Shown here in pieces: positions 32,972 to 41,208 of a DNA stretch of 64,000 nt (positions are counted from its first letter, which is position 1; every line of letters starts with the position of its first letter). The position numbers and the translations under genes are program-made. Source of the stretch: Streptomyces sp. man185 (GTDB lineage Bacteria > Actinomycetota > Actinomycetes > Streptomycetales > Streptomycetaceae). The notes beneath the pieces were generated by a model. That model was given only the letters and a program-made list of their open reading frames with translations. It was not told where the DNA came from and did no database searches. The stretch is taken from assembly GCA_002551355.1 (NCBI GenBank), contig NTHE01000004.1, positions 123,453 through 187,452 on the forward strand, written 5' to 3'.

Positions 32972-34180
32972 ATGCACGTGATCGAGACCGGCGACATCGA
33001 CGTCTATCTCGGCCTGGACGTCGGCAAGGGCGAACACCACGCCACCGCCGTGACCCCGGCCGGGAAGAAGGCGTTCGACAAGCGCCTGCCCAACACCGAG
33101 CCCAAGCTCCGCGAGCTGTTCGCGAAACTCCAGGCCAAGCACGGCACGGTGCTGGTCGTGGTCGACCAGCCGGCCTCGATCGGAGCTCTGCCGCTCGCGG
33201 TCGCCCGGGACATGGGCCGCCCCGTCGCCTACCTGCCCGGGCTGACGATGCGGCGGATCGCCGATCTCTACCCGGGCGAGGCCAAGACCGACGCGAGGGA
33301 CGCGTTCATCATCGCGGACGCCGCCCGCGCGATGCCGCACACCCTGCGCTCGGTCGACCTCGAAGACGAGACGATCGCCGAGCTGGAGATGATCGTCGGC
33401 TTCGACGACGACCTGACCGGCGAGGCCACCCGGGTCGCGAACCGGCTCCACGGCCTGCTGACCCAGATCCACCCGTCCCTGGAACGGGTCCTGGGCCCGC
33501 GGTTGCAGCACCCGGCCGTCCTGGCCCTGCTGGAACGCTTCGGGTCCCCGGCCCAGATACGCAAGGCAGGCCGGCGCCGCTTGGTCACGCTGCTGCGGCC
33601 GAAGGCACCCCGCATGGCCGAGCGCCTGGTCGAGGACATCTTCACCGCGCTGGACGAACAGACCGTGGTGGTCCCCGGAACCGAGGCCGCCGCGCTGATC
33701 GTCCCGAGCCTGGCCTCCTCGCTCCAGGCCGTCCTCGACCAGCGCAAACTCCTAGCCGGGCGGATCGAAGAACTGCTGGAGGCCCACCCTCTTTCCCAGG
33801 TCCTGATCTCGATGCCCGGGATCGGCATCAGGACCGGAGCCAGGATCCTCATCGAGGTCGGCGACGGCAGCAGCTTCCCCTCCGCCGCCCACCTCGCCGC
33901 CTACGCAGGACTCGCCCCGGCGACCCGCAACTCGGGCTCCTCGATCCGCGGCGAACAGCCTTCCAGGAGAGGGAACAAGCAGCTCAAACGGGCCTTCTTC
34001 CTCTCCGCCTTCGCAGCCCTCGGCGACCCCGCATCCCGGGCCTACTACGACAAGAAGATCGCCCAGGGCAAACACCACACCCAAGCCCTCCTCTGCCTCG
34101 CGAGACGACGGGCCGACGTCCTCTTCGCGATGCTCCGCGACGGCACCTTCTACGAACCCCAACCCGCCCGATCAGCTTGA
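32972..34180 (+). CDS. IS110-family transposase (recombinase), copy B
   Basis: The 402-residue protein has the DEDD domain (VYLGLDVGKGEHHATAVTPA near residue 11; VLVVVDQPASIGAL near 63; EAKTDARDAFIIADAAR near 104). Its complete Tnp2 domain has LISMPGIGIRTGARILIEVG near 280, then RRGNKQLKRAFFLSAFAAL. No stop or frameshift is present. The ATG at 32972 follows CCGGAGG closely; a GTG two codons later is an alternative. The product is similar to copy A along its length but with many substitutions. Confidence 0.95.
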   Translation: MHVIETGDIDVYLGLDVGKGEHHATAVTPAGKKAFDKRLPNTEPKLRELFAKLQAKHGTVLVVVDQPASIGALPLAVARDMGRPVAYLPGLTMRRIADLYPGEAKTDARDAFIIADAARAMPHTLRSVDLEDETIAELEMIVGFDDDLTGEATRVANRLHGLLTQIHPSLERVLGPRLQHPAVLALLERFGSPAQIRKAGRRRLVTLLRPKAPRMAERLVEDIFTALDEQTVVVPGTEAAALIVPSLASSLQAVLDQRKLLAGRIEELLEAHPLSQVLISMPGIGIRTGARILIEVGDGSSFPSAAHLAAYAGLAPATRNSGSSIRGEQPSRRGNKQLKRAFFLSAFAALGDPASRAYYDKKIAQGKHHTQALLCLARRRADVLFAMLRDGTFYEPQPARSA

Positions 34181-34206
34181 CCAAACCCATAGGGGCACCC
34201 CCCCCC

Positions 34207-34480
34207 GCGAGTCGCCGAAGGCGGGACCGTAGAAAGATCGCATGGCGCCGTTGGCCGTCGTGGAGGCCGCGAACCCGGCGCGTTCGGCCGTCGTCCTGTA
34301 AAGGACCTCCTCCACCAGCGGATCAAGGTCGCCGGTGGATTCGTCCAGGACCAGGAGTTCGACGTCGGACGCGAAGGCGGCGACGAGGGCGACCTTCTGC
34401 GGTTGGCTTTGGACTAGGTGCGGCCCTTCTTGGTGGGGTCGAGTTCGAAGTCCTCCGTGAGTGCGGCCTACGGGCCGGAT
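34207..34480 (-). pseudogene. Fused remnant of ABC exporter ATPase and permease N-terminus
   Basis: On the minus strand one frame reads QKVALVAAFASDVELLVLDE, with the Walker B region of an ABC ATPase (LVLDESTGDLDP, family LVLDEPTSGLDP). After PLVEEVLYRTTAERAG it passes without a stop into AGFAASTTANGAMRSFYGPA and FGDS, the N-terminal signature of the matching polyketide-exporter permease. A deletion has fused the two genes, the ATPase N-terminus is also lost, and the IS110 copy B ends the permease part. The C-terminal permease remnant lies on the other side of the IS pair. Confidence 0.7.
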
Positions 34481-34960
34481 CGAGGCCCCTGCGAAGATGC
34501 CGAGCAGGTCGATCACCTCGCCACCACGGTGTCCCGCTTCGTCAGGCGTTTCGCCGCCGAACTCGTGGAAGCGGGTATGCAGCGCATGCCCGCCCGGGTC
34601 TTCGCGACCCTGCTCACCTCCGAGACGGCCTCCCTGACCTCCGCCGAGCTCGCCGCACGGCTCCGGGTCAGCCGGGCCGCCGTCTCCGGCGCGGTCCGCT
34701 ACCTCACCCAGGTCAGCATGGTCACCCGGGAGCGTGACCCCGGCACCCGCTGTGACCGTTGCGTCCTCCACAGCGGGCTCTGATACAAGACCTTCACGCG
34801 GCGCGACGGCTCCTCGTCCGTTGGGCGAAGATCCTCCGTGAGGTCTCCGCGGTCCTCGGCGCGGACATCGCCGCCGGGCCCGGGCGGCGTAGACGGCGAA
34901 GTGCCCGAGTTCCTCCACCGGGAAATGGAGGAGATGACGGACCGCGCGCCCACAAGGAGT
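34481..34960 (+). pseudogene. Decayed MarR/GbsR-type regulator of the exporter
   Basis: The plus strand encodes a clear winged-helix regulator: TTVSRFVRRFAAELVEAGMQ, RMPARVFATLLTSETASLTS, then AELAARLRVSRAAVSGAVRY and LTQVSMVTRERDPGTR. It then hits TGA at 34782-34784, where the continuing text YKTFTRRDG suggests a former Trp codon (TGG). Further on, PEFLHREMEEMTDR appears in another frame. This regulator type is usually encoded divergently from the exporter genes, which is the arrangement here, so the whole exporter locus has decayed together. Confidence 0.75.
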
Positions 34961-35063
34961 TGCTGCGGAGGAGTGCCTGACCGCTGGGCGCCCTGTCGGG
35001 GACCTCGTCCCGCCGGTTCCGGTCCGCGGGCCGCCGGCCCCTGCGGCCATGGGGTCGGGGCGC

Positions 35064-35528
35064 TCAGCAAGCCTTCAGGTACGCCCAGCGGGTAATGGTG
35101 CCGTTGTCGTGGTGGTGCGTGCCGTGCGTATCAGCCAGGGCGTCGACGATGTTCAGACCGCGGCCGTGCTCGTCCTCCTCGCACGAGGAGACCCAGTCCC
35201 CGGCGCTGCGGGCGGGACCGCCGTCGCTGACGGCGACACGTATGCCATCGGCGTTCTCGTGGCGCAGGTGCAGCGCCAGGGGCGGTTCGGCGTGCTCGAC
35301 GGCGTTGGTGACCAGTTCGGACACCACCAGCACCACACCGTCGCAGAGGCCAGGGTCCACCTGCCAGGCGTCCAGCGCGTCGGTGACGATGCGCCGGGCC
35401 GCCGCAGCCGTCTCCGGCCGGTGCTCCAGCACGTCGTTCACCTCCCGCGCTTCCTCGCCGTTCGTCGTGTGCCGGGATGCCGCCGGGTCTCCGCTGCCTA
35501 TGAAGCCGTTGCGGGCGCTGGCGTACAT
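35064..35528 (-). CDS. SpoIIAB-like ATP-binding regulatory protein
   Basis: The 154-residue protein has the HATPase_c_2 blocks: VVLVVSELVTNAVEHAEPPL near residues 75-94, VAVSDGG and EEDEHGRGLNIVDALA near 125. It is a paralogue of the protein at 2504-3007, sharing even the MYVxxN/MYASARN-like start. Such proteins act as anti-sigma kinases or are uncharacterised partners in Streptomyces signalling. I chose the ATG at 35528 because GGGAG lies eight bases before it; a GTG three codons upstream is possible. Confidence 0.85.
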   Translation of the reverse strand: MYASARNGFIGSGDPAASRHTTNGEEAREVNDVLEHRPETAAAARRIVTDALDAWQVDPGLCDGVVLVVSELVTNAVEHAEPPLALHLRHENADGIRVAVSDGGPARSAGDWVSSCEEDEHGRGLNIVDALADTHGTHHHDNGTITRWAYLKAC

Positions 35529-35879
35529 GACGGTCACTCCCTGCTGTATCCGGACGTTCAGGTCATATAGAAGATTTCTCCTCTAGAAACCACGTTCCAT
35601 CCGTTTCGCGCGGAAACCATGAGTAAGAGATGCCCTGTCGCGGAGCGCTGGCGAAAGACGGTGCGGCAACTCTTCCCACCACCCCTCCGGACGTCCCGCG
35701 TCTCGTGGGCTGCACCGCGCGCACGTCGGGTGCCGGGCGGGATGCGCCCCTGTGGGCCCGTGGGTGCCGCTCGAGGGCGGGCATCGGCCCGCACATTCGT
35801 GGGACGGTGTCTCGTGCGATCACCAGCGGCGCACCGTGCGCTTCGGCCTCGCGGAGCGGGAGACGCTCCGTTCTGCCCC

Positions 35880-36106
35880 GCATACACCTCGGTCGCGGTG
35901 TCCGGGCCCAGCAGGGGGTGATGTGGGACGGGGTCCCAGTAGGCGGCGAGCGCGTCGAGATCAGGCTGGCCCGACCATAGGGTCACCTCCATGCAGCGCT
36001 CGCCGTCGCGCGCGAACAGCACCCGGTGAAAGCCCTGCCGCTCGAACATCGGCCGTGAGACGCGCCCCGCGAAGCCGTCATACTTCGCCTCCCGCCCGGG
36101 AAGCAC
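35880..36106 (-). pseudogene. Possible monooxygenase-like (ABM fold) gene remnant
   Basis: The minus-strand frame contains EAKYDGFAGRVSRPMFERQG, then FHRVLFARDGERCMEVTLWS, a pattern like dimeric alpha-beta barrel proteins of the antibiotic biosynthesis monooxygenase type. The frame has no good start and runs on into sequence without family character below about 35880. I read it as a fragment. The assignment is weak. Confidence 0.3.
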
Positions 36107-36253
36107 TATGGCCCGCTATGCGCGCACGATCATCCGTCGTCTTCTCCTCGCTCCGGGGACCCGTCGCCGTCCTGCCGCGTCCGTTCCGTCTTCCCGGCAG
36201 ACCGCGCCCGGCGGGGGCGGGACGCGGGCGCGAAGGCCACCGCCGGCGCTGGT

Positions 36254-36712
36254 TCAGGGCCGCCAGGCGTAGCGGATGTCCGGCTCCCGTTCCTCGTTGG
36301 TCGACCCGTCGGTGCGCCGCACGGCGACGAAGCCGTGGCGTTCATAGAACCGCTGCGCCGGGCCATTCACCTGGAAGGTCCACAACTCCATCCCTCCGGG
36401 CCGCCGTTGCTTGGCGAGCGCGACTAGGCGGTCCCCCAGTCCGAGTCCCCGCCAGGCCGGGGCGAGGTAGAGCTGGTCCAGTTCGTTGCCCTCGTCCAGC
36501 ACGAGGAGGCCCACCACGCTCCCGTCTGCGACGGCGACCCAGCTCTCGCGCTGCACCACGACGACGTCCGCGAACCACGCCCGCACCTCGTCGTCGGTGT
36601 GCGCTCGACGCACGGTGGGCAGCGCCGCGTCGTAGGAACGCAGCCACACGTCCGCCATGTCGGCCGCGTCGTCGGCTCCGGCCCGTCGTACTTCGATGTC
36701 TTCGACAATCAT
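36254..36712 (-). CDS. GNAT-family N-acetyltransferase
   Basis: The 152-residue protein has the GNAT core: EVRRAGADDAADMADVWLRS at the start, VVGLLVLDEGNELDQLYLAP (beta4) and the acetyl-CoA loop AWRGLGLGDRLVALAKQRR (Q/RxxGxG/A form) near residues 88-106. It ends with LWTFQVNGPAQRFYERHGFV. It would acetylate an amine of a small molecule or protein. The ATG at 36712 gives a normal length. It stands alone between remnants; no functional link is visible. Confidence 0.9.
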   Translation of the reverse strand: MIVEDIEVRRAGADDAADMADVWLRSYDAALPTVRRAHTDDEVRAWFADVVVVQRESWVAVADGSVVGLLVLDEGNELDQLYLAPAWRGLGLGDRLVALAKQRRPGGMELWTFQVNGPAQRFYERHGFVAVRRTDGSTNEEREPDIRYAWRP

Positions 36713-36799
36713 CCGAAGAACATATCGACAAGAAGCCCGGTTCCGTTCGCCCGGCGGCGTCTCTGCTGCCGGCACCCCTCAGCAGCCGCAGCGGCGGCG

Positions 36800-36966
36800 C
36801 GGGACGCGGACGGTCGGCTCGTGCTGGCGGTAGATGCCTCGCCGAGGCTGCGACCCGACGCCAACGCGTGTGCTGACCGGGCCTTCTGCCACACCTTCGG
36901 CCGGGGGGAGGGCAAACACCAGATGGTGCCCGGCTGGCCCTACTCGGTCGTGGCCGCGCTGGAGAG
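36800..36966 (+). pseudogene. Transposase fragment (internal piece)
   Basis: The frame reads DADGRLVLAVDASPRLRPDA, then CHTFGRGEGKHQMVPGWPYS and VVAALESG. This matches the central part of a large DDE-type transposase common in Streptomyces. Both ends are missing, and the right end is cut by the next transposase remnant. Confidence 0.6.
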
Positions 36967-37628
36967 CGGGCCCTGCCCGCTGACTTCCCGCCCTGGCGGA
37001 CCGTTTGGGGCTTCATGGCCCGCTGGGCCGCGGCCGGTGTCGTCGGGCAGATTTGAGACCACCTCGCCGGGCGGATCCGCCGTGATATAGGCAAAGGCCC
37101 CAGAGCGGTGGCCACAGTGATTGACTCCCACAAGGTCGCCGAGACCGTCGGCAAGGACCCCGCGGCTACGACGCGGGAAAGAAGATCAACGGTTGCAAGC
37201 GCCACATCGTCGTCGACATCGGCGGCCTTTCCCTGTTCGTGATGGTCACCCCGCCGACTTCCACGACAGCCACGCGGCCAAGGAAGTCCTCTTTCGCCTC
37301 CGCCTCATGCACCCCGAGGTCACCATCGTCTGGGCCGACTCCGCCTACGCCGGAAAACTCGTGACCTGGGCGAAGAAGCATGGGCCTCACGATCAAGACC
37401 GTCAGCCGTCCGAAGAACTCCTTCGGCTTCATCGTGCTGCCCCGTCGCTGGGTCGTCGAACGGACCTGGGCCTGGATGATGCACGCCCGCCGGCACGCGC
37501 GCGACCACGAACGACTTGTCCAGCACTCCGAAACGCTGATCACCTGGGCCGCGAACACCCTCATGACCCGCCGTCTCACCCGGCGCAAGACCTGTTCCGC
37601 CCGGACCACGCTCGCGCCGGCCGCCTGA
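36966..37628 (+). pseudogene. Degenerate IS5-family transposase
   Basis: Pieces in three frames give the DDE transposase in order: PADFPPWRTVWGFMARWAAA, VATVIDSHKVAETVGKD, YDAGKKINGCKRHIVVDIGG, EVLFRLRLMHPEVTIVWADS with AYAGKLVTWAKK, and LPRRWVVERTWAWMMHARRH. Frame changes lie near 37080, 37160, 37250 and 37380, and the N-terminus is missing. It cannot encode an active enzyme. It abuts the other transposase fragment, evidence of one element landing in another before both decayed. Confidence 0.8.
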
Positions 37629-37653
37629 CTCCTCGTTGCCTCCAAGTAGAGAC

Positions 37654-38280
37654 TTAGAGTTCCCCCTCCAAAACCTCCGGATCCATGCGGACGAGTGAGT
37701 CCGGGATCTCTGAGACTGAGCGAACCGTCACAGATAGTCCGAGATTAGTGAACCACTGCCCAAGTAGAGCAATTTCTGCATCCTCTTCACAATCCGACAG
37801 CAGGGCCTCGGCCAGTGAGGCCCCGCCCACCGCGAAGAGGGTTCCCTCAGTATCTGCACACACGACCGGCGGCGGCCAGACTTCTCCCGGATACAGCCAA
37901 TATCCGTAGACGAAATCCGTACCCTTCTGCGCGACCGGCAAGAAGTAGCTCAGCAATTTAGCGAAATGTGGAACTTCGGAGTTCGCCTCGTCGTCGAGCA
38001 CCGCCTGCGCGAGACCACCGTCCCAAGTGGTGCTTTCAGGTCCGATGACTCTGGCATCAAGATATTCCAGTGGGTCGGACGAAGCCTGCATGTACTCCAA
38101 GTACTCCTCGGCGTCTTCATCGCTGGCTGACGTCGGACGAGCTTTCTCTAGGTCGATAGAGTCGGAACCACCCCGTAGGCGGGTGTTCTGAACCGCAGCT
38201 AGCTGGAGAAACTCTTGCGGGATCTCTCGATCCCCCAGCCATTTCGCAGCCCACGCAATCAATTCGTGCGCCTCAGCCAC
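37654..38280 (-). CDS. Hypothetical acidic cytoplasmic protein
   Basis: The 208-residue acidic protein (MAEAHELIAWAAKWLGDREI at the start, later YWLYPGEVWPPPVVCADTEG) has clearly lower GC than its surroundings. It has no signal peptide or membrane segment. The style recalls SMI1/KNR4-like or other immunity-type proteins that neutralise polymorphic toxins, but no diagnostic motif is visible. Position among IS remnants and base composition suggest recent acquisition. The intact frame suggests it is still used. Confidence 0.6.
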   Translation of the reverse strand: MAEAHELIAWAAKWLGDREIPQEFLQLAAVQNTRLRGGSDSIDLEKARPTSASDEDAEEYLEYMQASSDPLEYLDARVIGPESTTWDGGLAQAVLDDEANSEVPHFAKLLSYFLPVAQKGTDFVYGYWLYPGEVWPPPVVCADTEGTLFAVGGASLAEALLSDCEEDAEIALLGQWFTNLGLSVTVRSVSEIPDSLVRMDPEVLEGEL

Positions 38281-38668
38281 TCTGCATTCTCCTTGTGGTA
38301 CTAGGGAGATCGTTTAGTTTACGCTGCTGATCGAGACGATGTCCGGGCATGCCAGAGGCGCTCCGCGGAACTCCAGTTCGCCATCGGTGAATCGGTCGTC
38401 AACAGTTGGGTCGACAGGCGCGAATGGCACGCCGGAGAAGGCCACGCGTTTGACGGTCCATCTCACCGCCACAGCCTTGCAAGCGGGAACTCCACACAGC
38501 CGACCTCATCAATGACAGACTCATTTACTGAATCCTGCACATTCGAAGCACACTTGCGCCTCGCCAACACGCTGCCATCGGCAACGGCTACTCAATATGA
38601 CCTCGGTGTCACCAGAAGAGGGATGGCCGGTTCAGAAACAGGTAATCAAAGAGCGTTTTGTCCCGACA
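38281..38668. other. Low-GC gap upstream of the IS5-family element
   Basis: This stretch between the hypothetical gene and the IS5-family element has lower GC than the window average and no reading frame with good codon use. I see no RNA gene or repeat in it. Confidence 0.5.
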
Positions 38669-39727
38669 GGGGCGCTTCATCACAATTCGGGTGATGGAAC
38701 GGCTAGGGTCGGCTGAGGCTTCAGACGTCTGTTGTGGCAGGTGGGGCGGGTGACGTCTTTCGAGGGTCCGTTTCAGTCCCTTCGCTCCTGTCTGATCCCA
38801 ACACGCCCCCGGTCGCGCCTGTTTGCGCCCTGTAATGGGAGAGCCGTCATCGCTACTACAGAAACATGCCTCGCAGATCGCGACCGTATCCGAGCGACTT
38901 GTCCGATGCCCGTTGGAAACTGCTGGAACCAACTCTGACAGCCTGGCGGACCGAACGAAGAGGGAAGGGCCTGGACATCGGCCGGCCGCCCGAGCACGAT
39001 CTGCGCCGGATCATGGACGCCATCCTCTACGTCGACCGGACCGGGATCCCATGGAGGTATCTGCCGCACGACTTCGCTCCGTGGGAAACCGTCTACGGAT
39101 ACTTCGCCGCCTGGCAGAAGGACGGGGTCTTCGACCAGCTCAACGGTCTCCTGCGGCGCCTGGTCCGTAAGGCTGAGGGCCGCGATGTCGAGCCCAGCGC
39201 CTGCGTTCTCGACGCCCAGAGCGTCAAGACCTCGGCCAATGTGCCGGCGGCCGGCCAGGGCATCGACGCGGGCAAGAAGATCGCGGGCCGCAAACGGCAC
39301 ATCGGCGTCGACACACTCGGCCTCCTCCTGGCCGTGCTGGTCACCGCCGCCAGCGTCTCCGACAACGCCGGTGGCATTCATCTGCTCTCGGACATTGCCG
39401 CAGGCCACCCGCGCGTCACGAAGGCATGGGCCGACAGCGGTTATCGAACCAAGGACATCGACCACGGTGCCCGCTTGGGCATCGATGTCGAAGTCACGCG
39501 TCGCGACCCCGCCCAGAAGGGCTTCAAGGTGATCCCGCGGCGCTGGGTCGTCGAGCGGACCTTCGGCTGGCTCATGCATCACCGTCGCCTCGCCCGCGAC
39601 TACGAAACCCACCCCCACCGCTCTGAAGCCATGATCAAGGTGGCCATGATCGACCTCATGAGCCGACGACTCACCCACGAATCCACCTCGAACTGGCGCG
39701 ACTCCTGAGTCAGGAGGAAGCGCCCTG
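38669..39727 (+). mobile_element. IS5-family insertion sequence
   Basis: The ends are placed at an imperfect inverted repeat: GGGGCGCTTCAT at 38669-38680 against AGGGCGCTTCCT read from 39727 downwards. That gives 1.06 kb around one transposase gene, a normal size for the family. The short repeat is the weak point; the true ends could differ by some tens of bases. Confidence 0.6.
38866..39708 (+). CDS. IS5-family transposase
   Basis: The 280-residue DDE transposase is intact. It has the N-terminal helix-turn-helix region (YPSDLSDARWKLLEPTLTAW), DRTGIPWRYLPHDFAPWETV near residue 55, the first catalytic Asp in LDAQSVKTS (about 111), the second in KAWADSGYRTKDID (about 188) and the catalytic Glu in PRRWVVERTFGWLMHHRRLA (about 230). 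It starts at ATG 38866. No frameshift is seen, so the element could be mobile. Confidence 0.95.
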   Translation: MPRRSRPYPSDLSDARWKLLEPTLTAWRTERRGKGLDIGRPPEHDLRRIMDAILYVDRTGIPWRYLPHDFAPWETVYGYFAAWQKDGVFDQLNGLLRRLVRKAEGRDVEPSACVLDAQSVKTSANVPAAGQGIDAGKKIAGRKRHIGVDTLGLLLAVLVTAASVSDNAGGIHLLSDIAAGHPRVTKAWADSGYRTKDIDHGARLGIDVEVTRRDPAQKGFKVIPRRWVVERTFGWLMHHRRLARDYETHPHRSEAMIKVAMIDLMSRRLTHESTSNWRDS

Positions 39728-40021
39728 AGCAGGGCAGTGCCAGTCGGCCGAGTCGATCGCGTCCTCCTCCGTGTCACTGAGGTGGAAGCAGTTTCCGTTG
39801 ACCCACACCGTGACCGATTCGGGCCGATGGTCGACCTGGAATGGTTCGTCCCCCCGCAGAGTTCCGGACCATGAGCCATCCGCTGCAGGCGAGTGGGTGA
39901 CAACGACCCACGTCTGCTCCGGGAGCATCTGGTACGTGTCCGCCCAGGGCTCCACGGTCAACTCCAGCGCGGACTCACCTCCATTGCTGATCAGCAGCCG
40001 CGCTGTCCCGACACTGTCCAT
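39710..40021 (-). CDS. Hypothetical protein next to the IS element
   Basis: The product is about 103 residues (MDSVGTARLLISNGGESALE at the start; QTWVVVTHSP, VTVWVNGNCFHLSD later). It is a small acidic beta-rich protein of unknown function with no signal peptide. Its last codons (CPAQGASS and stop) lie within the proposed right end of the IS5-family element. The original C-terminus may therefore have been replaced on insertion. Confidence 0.55.
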   Translation of the reverse strand: MDSVGTARLLISNGGESALELTVEPWADTYQMLPEQTWVVVTHSPAADGSWSGTLRGDEPFQVDHRPESVTVWVNGNCFHLSDTEEDAIDSADWHCPAQGASS

Positions 40022-40170
40022 TCCCCGCACCCCTCCTTGCCTCTACGGGCGATCCCGCACGCAGCTGCAGAGTACGGGCCCACACGACCCGATCGTCACG
40101 CACGCACGACCGCCTGAAGTCGCCCTGCCACCCGAGATATCAAACAGCCTTGCCGGGACAAATCGCTCTT

Positions 40171-41208
40171 TCAGTACCCCGTGAACTCGGGGCGGCGGTC
40201 GATTCTCGCGCGGTCCTCGACGGTGCCGAAGCGGTAGTCGATCGCGCGGACGGCCTCGGCCCACTCCTCCATGGTGCGCACCGGACCGAGGACGGCCGTC
40301 ACGAACGGGTCGCGCCAACGGGCGACGGCGCGCTGCCACAGGACGTCGGGGGAGTCGTGCAGGACGTTGCCGACGGTGCCCTCGTAGGCGGGCATGGCCC
40401 GCACTTCGCCGTCCGGCTCGATCTGCAGGATCGGCAGGAAGATGCCGGCTTCGACGAGTTCGGGGTGCATCTTCAGCGCTAGGTTGTCCGTCACGGAGAC
40501 CTGCACTGTCGCCGGAGCCAGTGCCCGGAGGCGGTCCGCGTGCACCGGGTCGCCGAGCAGTGCGACCTGTTCGTCGGTCGGCAGCTCGTGCCGGGCGAAT
40601 CCGGTGCGGCTGGCCAGGCCCTCGGGCACGGCCGCGCCGATGGCGAGGTACTCCAGTGCCGGGTAGCGTGGGGCGATCTGCGTGCACATCAGGTCGACCT
40701 GGTGGAAGTTGCTGCGCACCGCGACGAAGTCGATGCCGAAGCAGAATCCGTCGTTTCCGGCGTCCCGGCGCTGCCGGGCCACGGTGTCGAGCAACTCCAG
40801 GGAGGCTGTCGCCCTGTCGAACGAACCGATGCGGCCCCGGATGCGGTCGTGGACCCGGGGGGTGGCCCCGTCGAGGCTGATGCTCATGCGGTCGAGAGCT
40901 TCGGCAAGTTCGTGGACCTGTTCGGCGCGGAGCGACCACCCGCTGGTGTTCAGCGACGTCGAGATGCCCGCGGAGGAGAAGATCCGTGCCACTTCGGCGA
41001 CGTCCCTGACGGACAGGGGTTCGCCCCCGGCTATCGAGACGCCGTGCGGTTCCATCGCGCGGATGGCTCGGGCTGCGCGGAGCATGTCCTCCCTGCCTAG
41101 GCGGCGGGCGGGCCTGCGCCCCGACTCGGAGTAGCAGTGGGAACAGCGCAGGGGGCAGGAGTAGGTGATGTCCCAGATCACCTCTAGGGGCTTTTCCGGG
41201 ATGTTCAC
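40171..41208 (-). CDS. Radical SAM protein of the lanthipeptide locus
   Basis: The 345-residue protein has the [4Fe-4S]-SAM motif CPLRCSHC (Cx3Cx2C) near residues 19-26. The SAM-binding segments are [13 protein letters not shown] (GGE motif) near 57 and [17 protein letters not shown] near 110. Its C-terminus has no cysteine cluster, so no SPASM or twitch auxiliary cluster is expected. The GTG start overlaps the exporter stop by four bases, placing it as last gene of the lanthipeptide operon. It probably modifies the class III peptide or the attached acyl chain by radical chemistry. The type of reaction cannot be deduced. Confidence 0.9.
   Translation of the reverse strand: MNIPEKPLEVIWDITYSCPLRCSHCYSESGRRPARRLGREDMLRAARAIRAMEPHGVSIAGGEPLSVRDVAEVARIFSSAGISTSLNTSGWSLRAEQVHELAEALDRMSISLDGATPRVHDRIRGRIGSFDRATASLELLDTVARQRRDAGNDGFCFGIDFVAVRSNFHQVDLMCTQIAPRYPALEYLAIGAAVPEGLASRTGFARHELPTDEQVALLGDPVHADRLRALAPATVQVSVTDNLALKMHPELVEAGIFLPILQIEPDGEVRAMPAYEGTVGNVLHDSPDVLWQRAVARWRDPFVTAVLGPVRTMEEWAEAVRAIDYRFGTVEDRARIDRRPEFTGY

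Larger units (their letters stand above)
32745..34206 (+). mobile_element. IS110-family insertion sequence, copy B
   Basis: The element begins TTACCTTTTT directly after the right end of copy A and ends after TTGACCAAACCCATAGGGGC plus a C-tract at about 34206, roughly 1.46 kb. It is in tandem, same orientation, with no spacer. Beyond 34206 the decayed exporter sequence resumes. Confidence 0.8.

Noticed and set aside
38512..38694. Small plus-strand gene of 60 codons in the low-GC gap
   Set aside because: No ribosome-binding site, poor codon use, and it runs into the proposed IS5-family left end.
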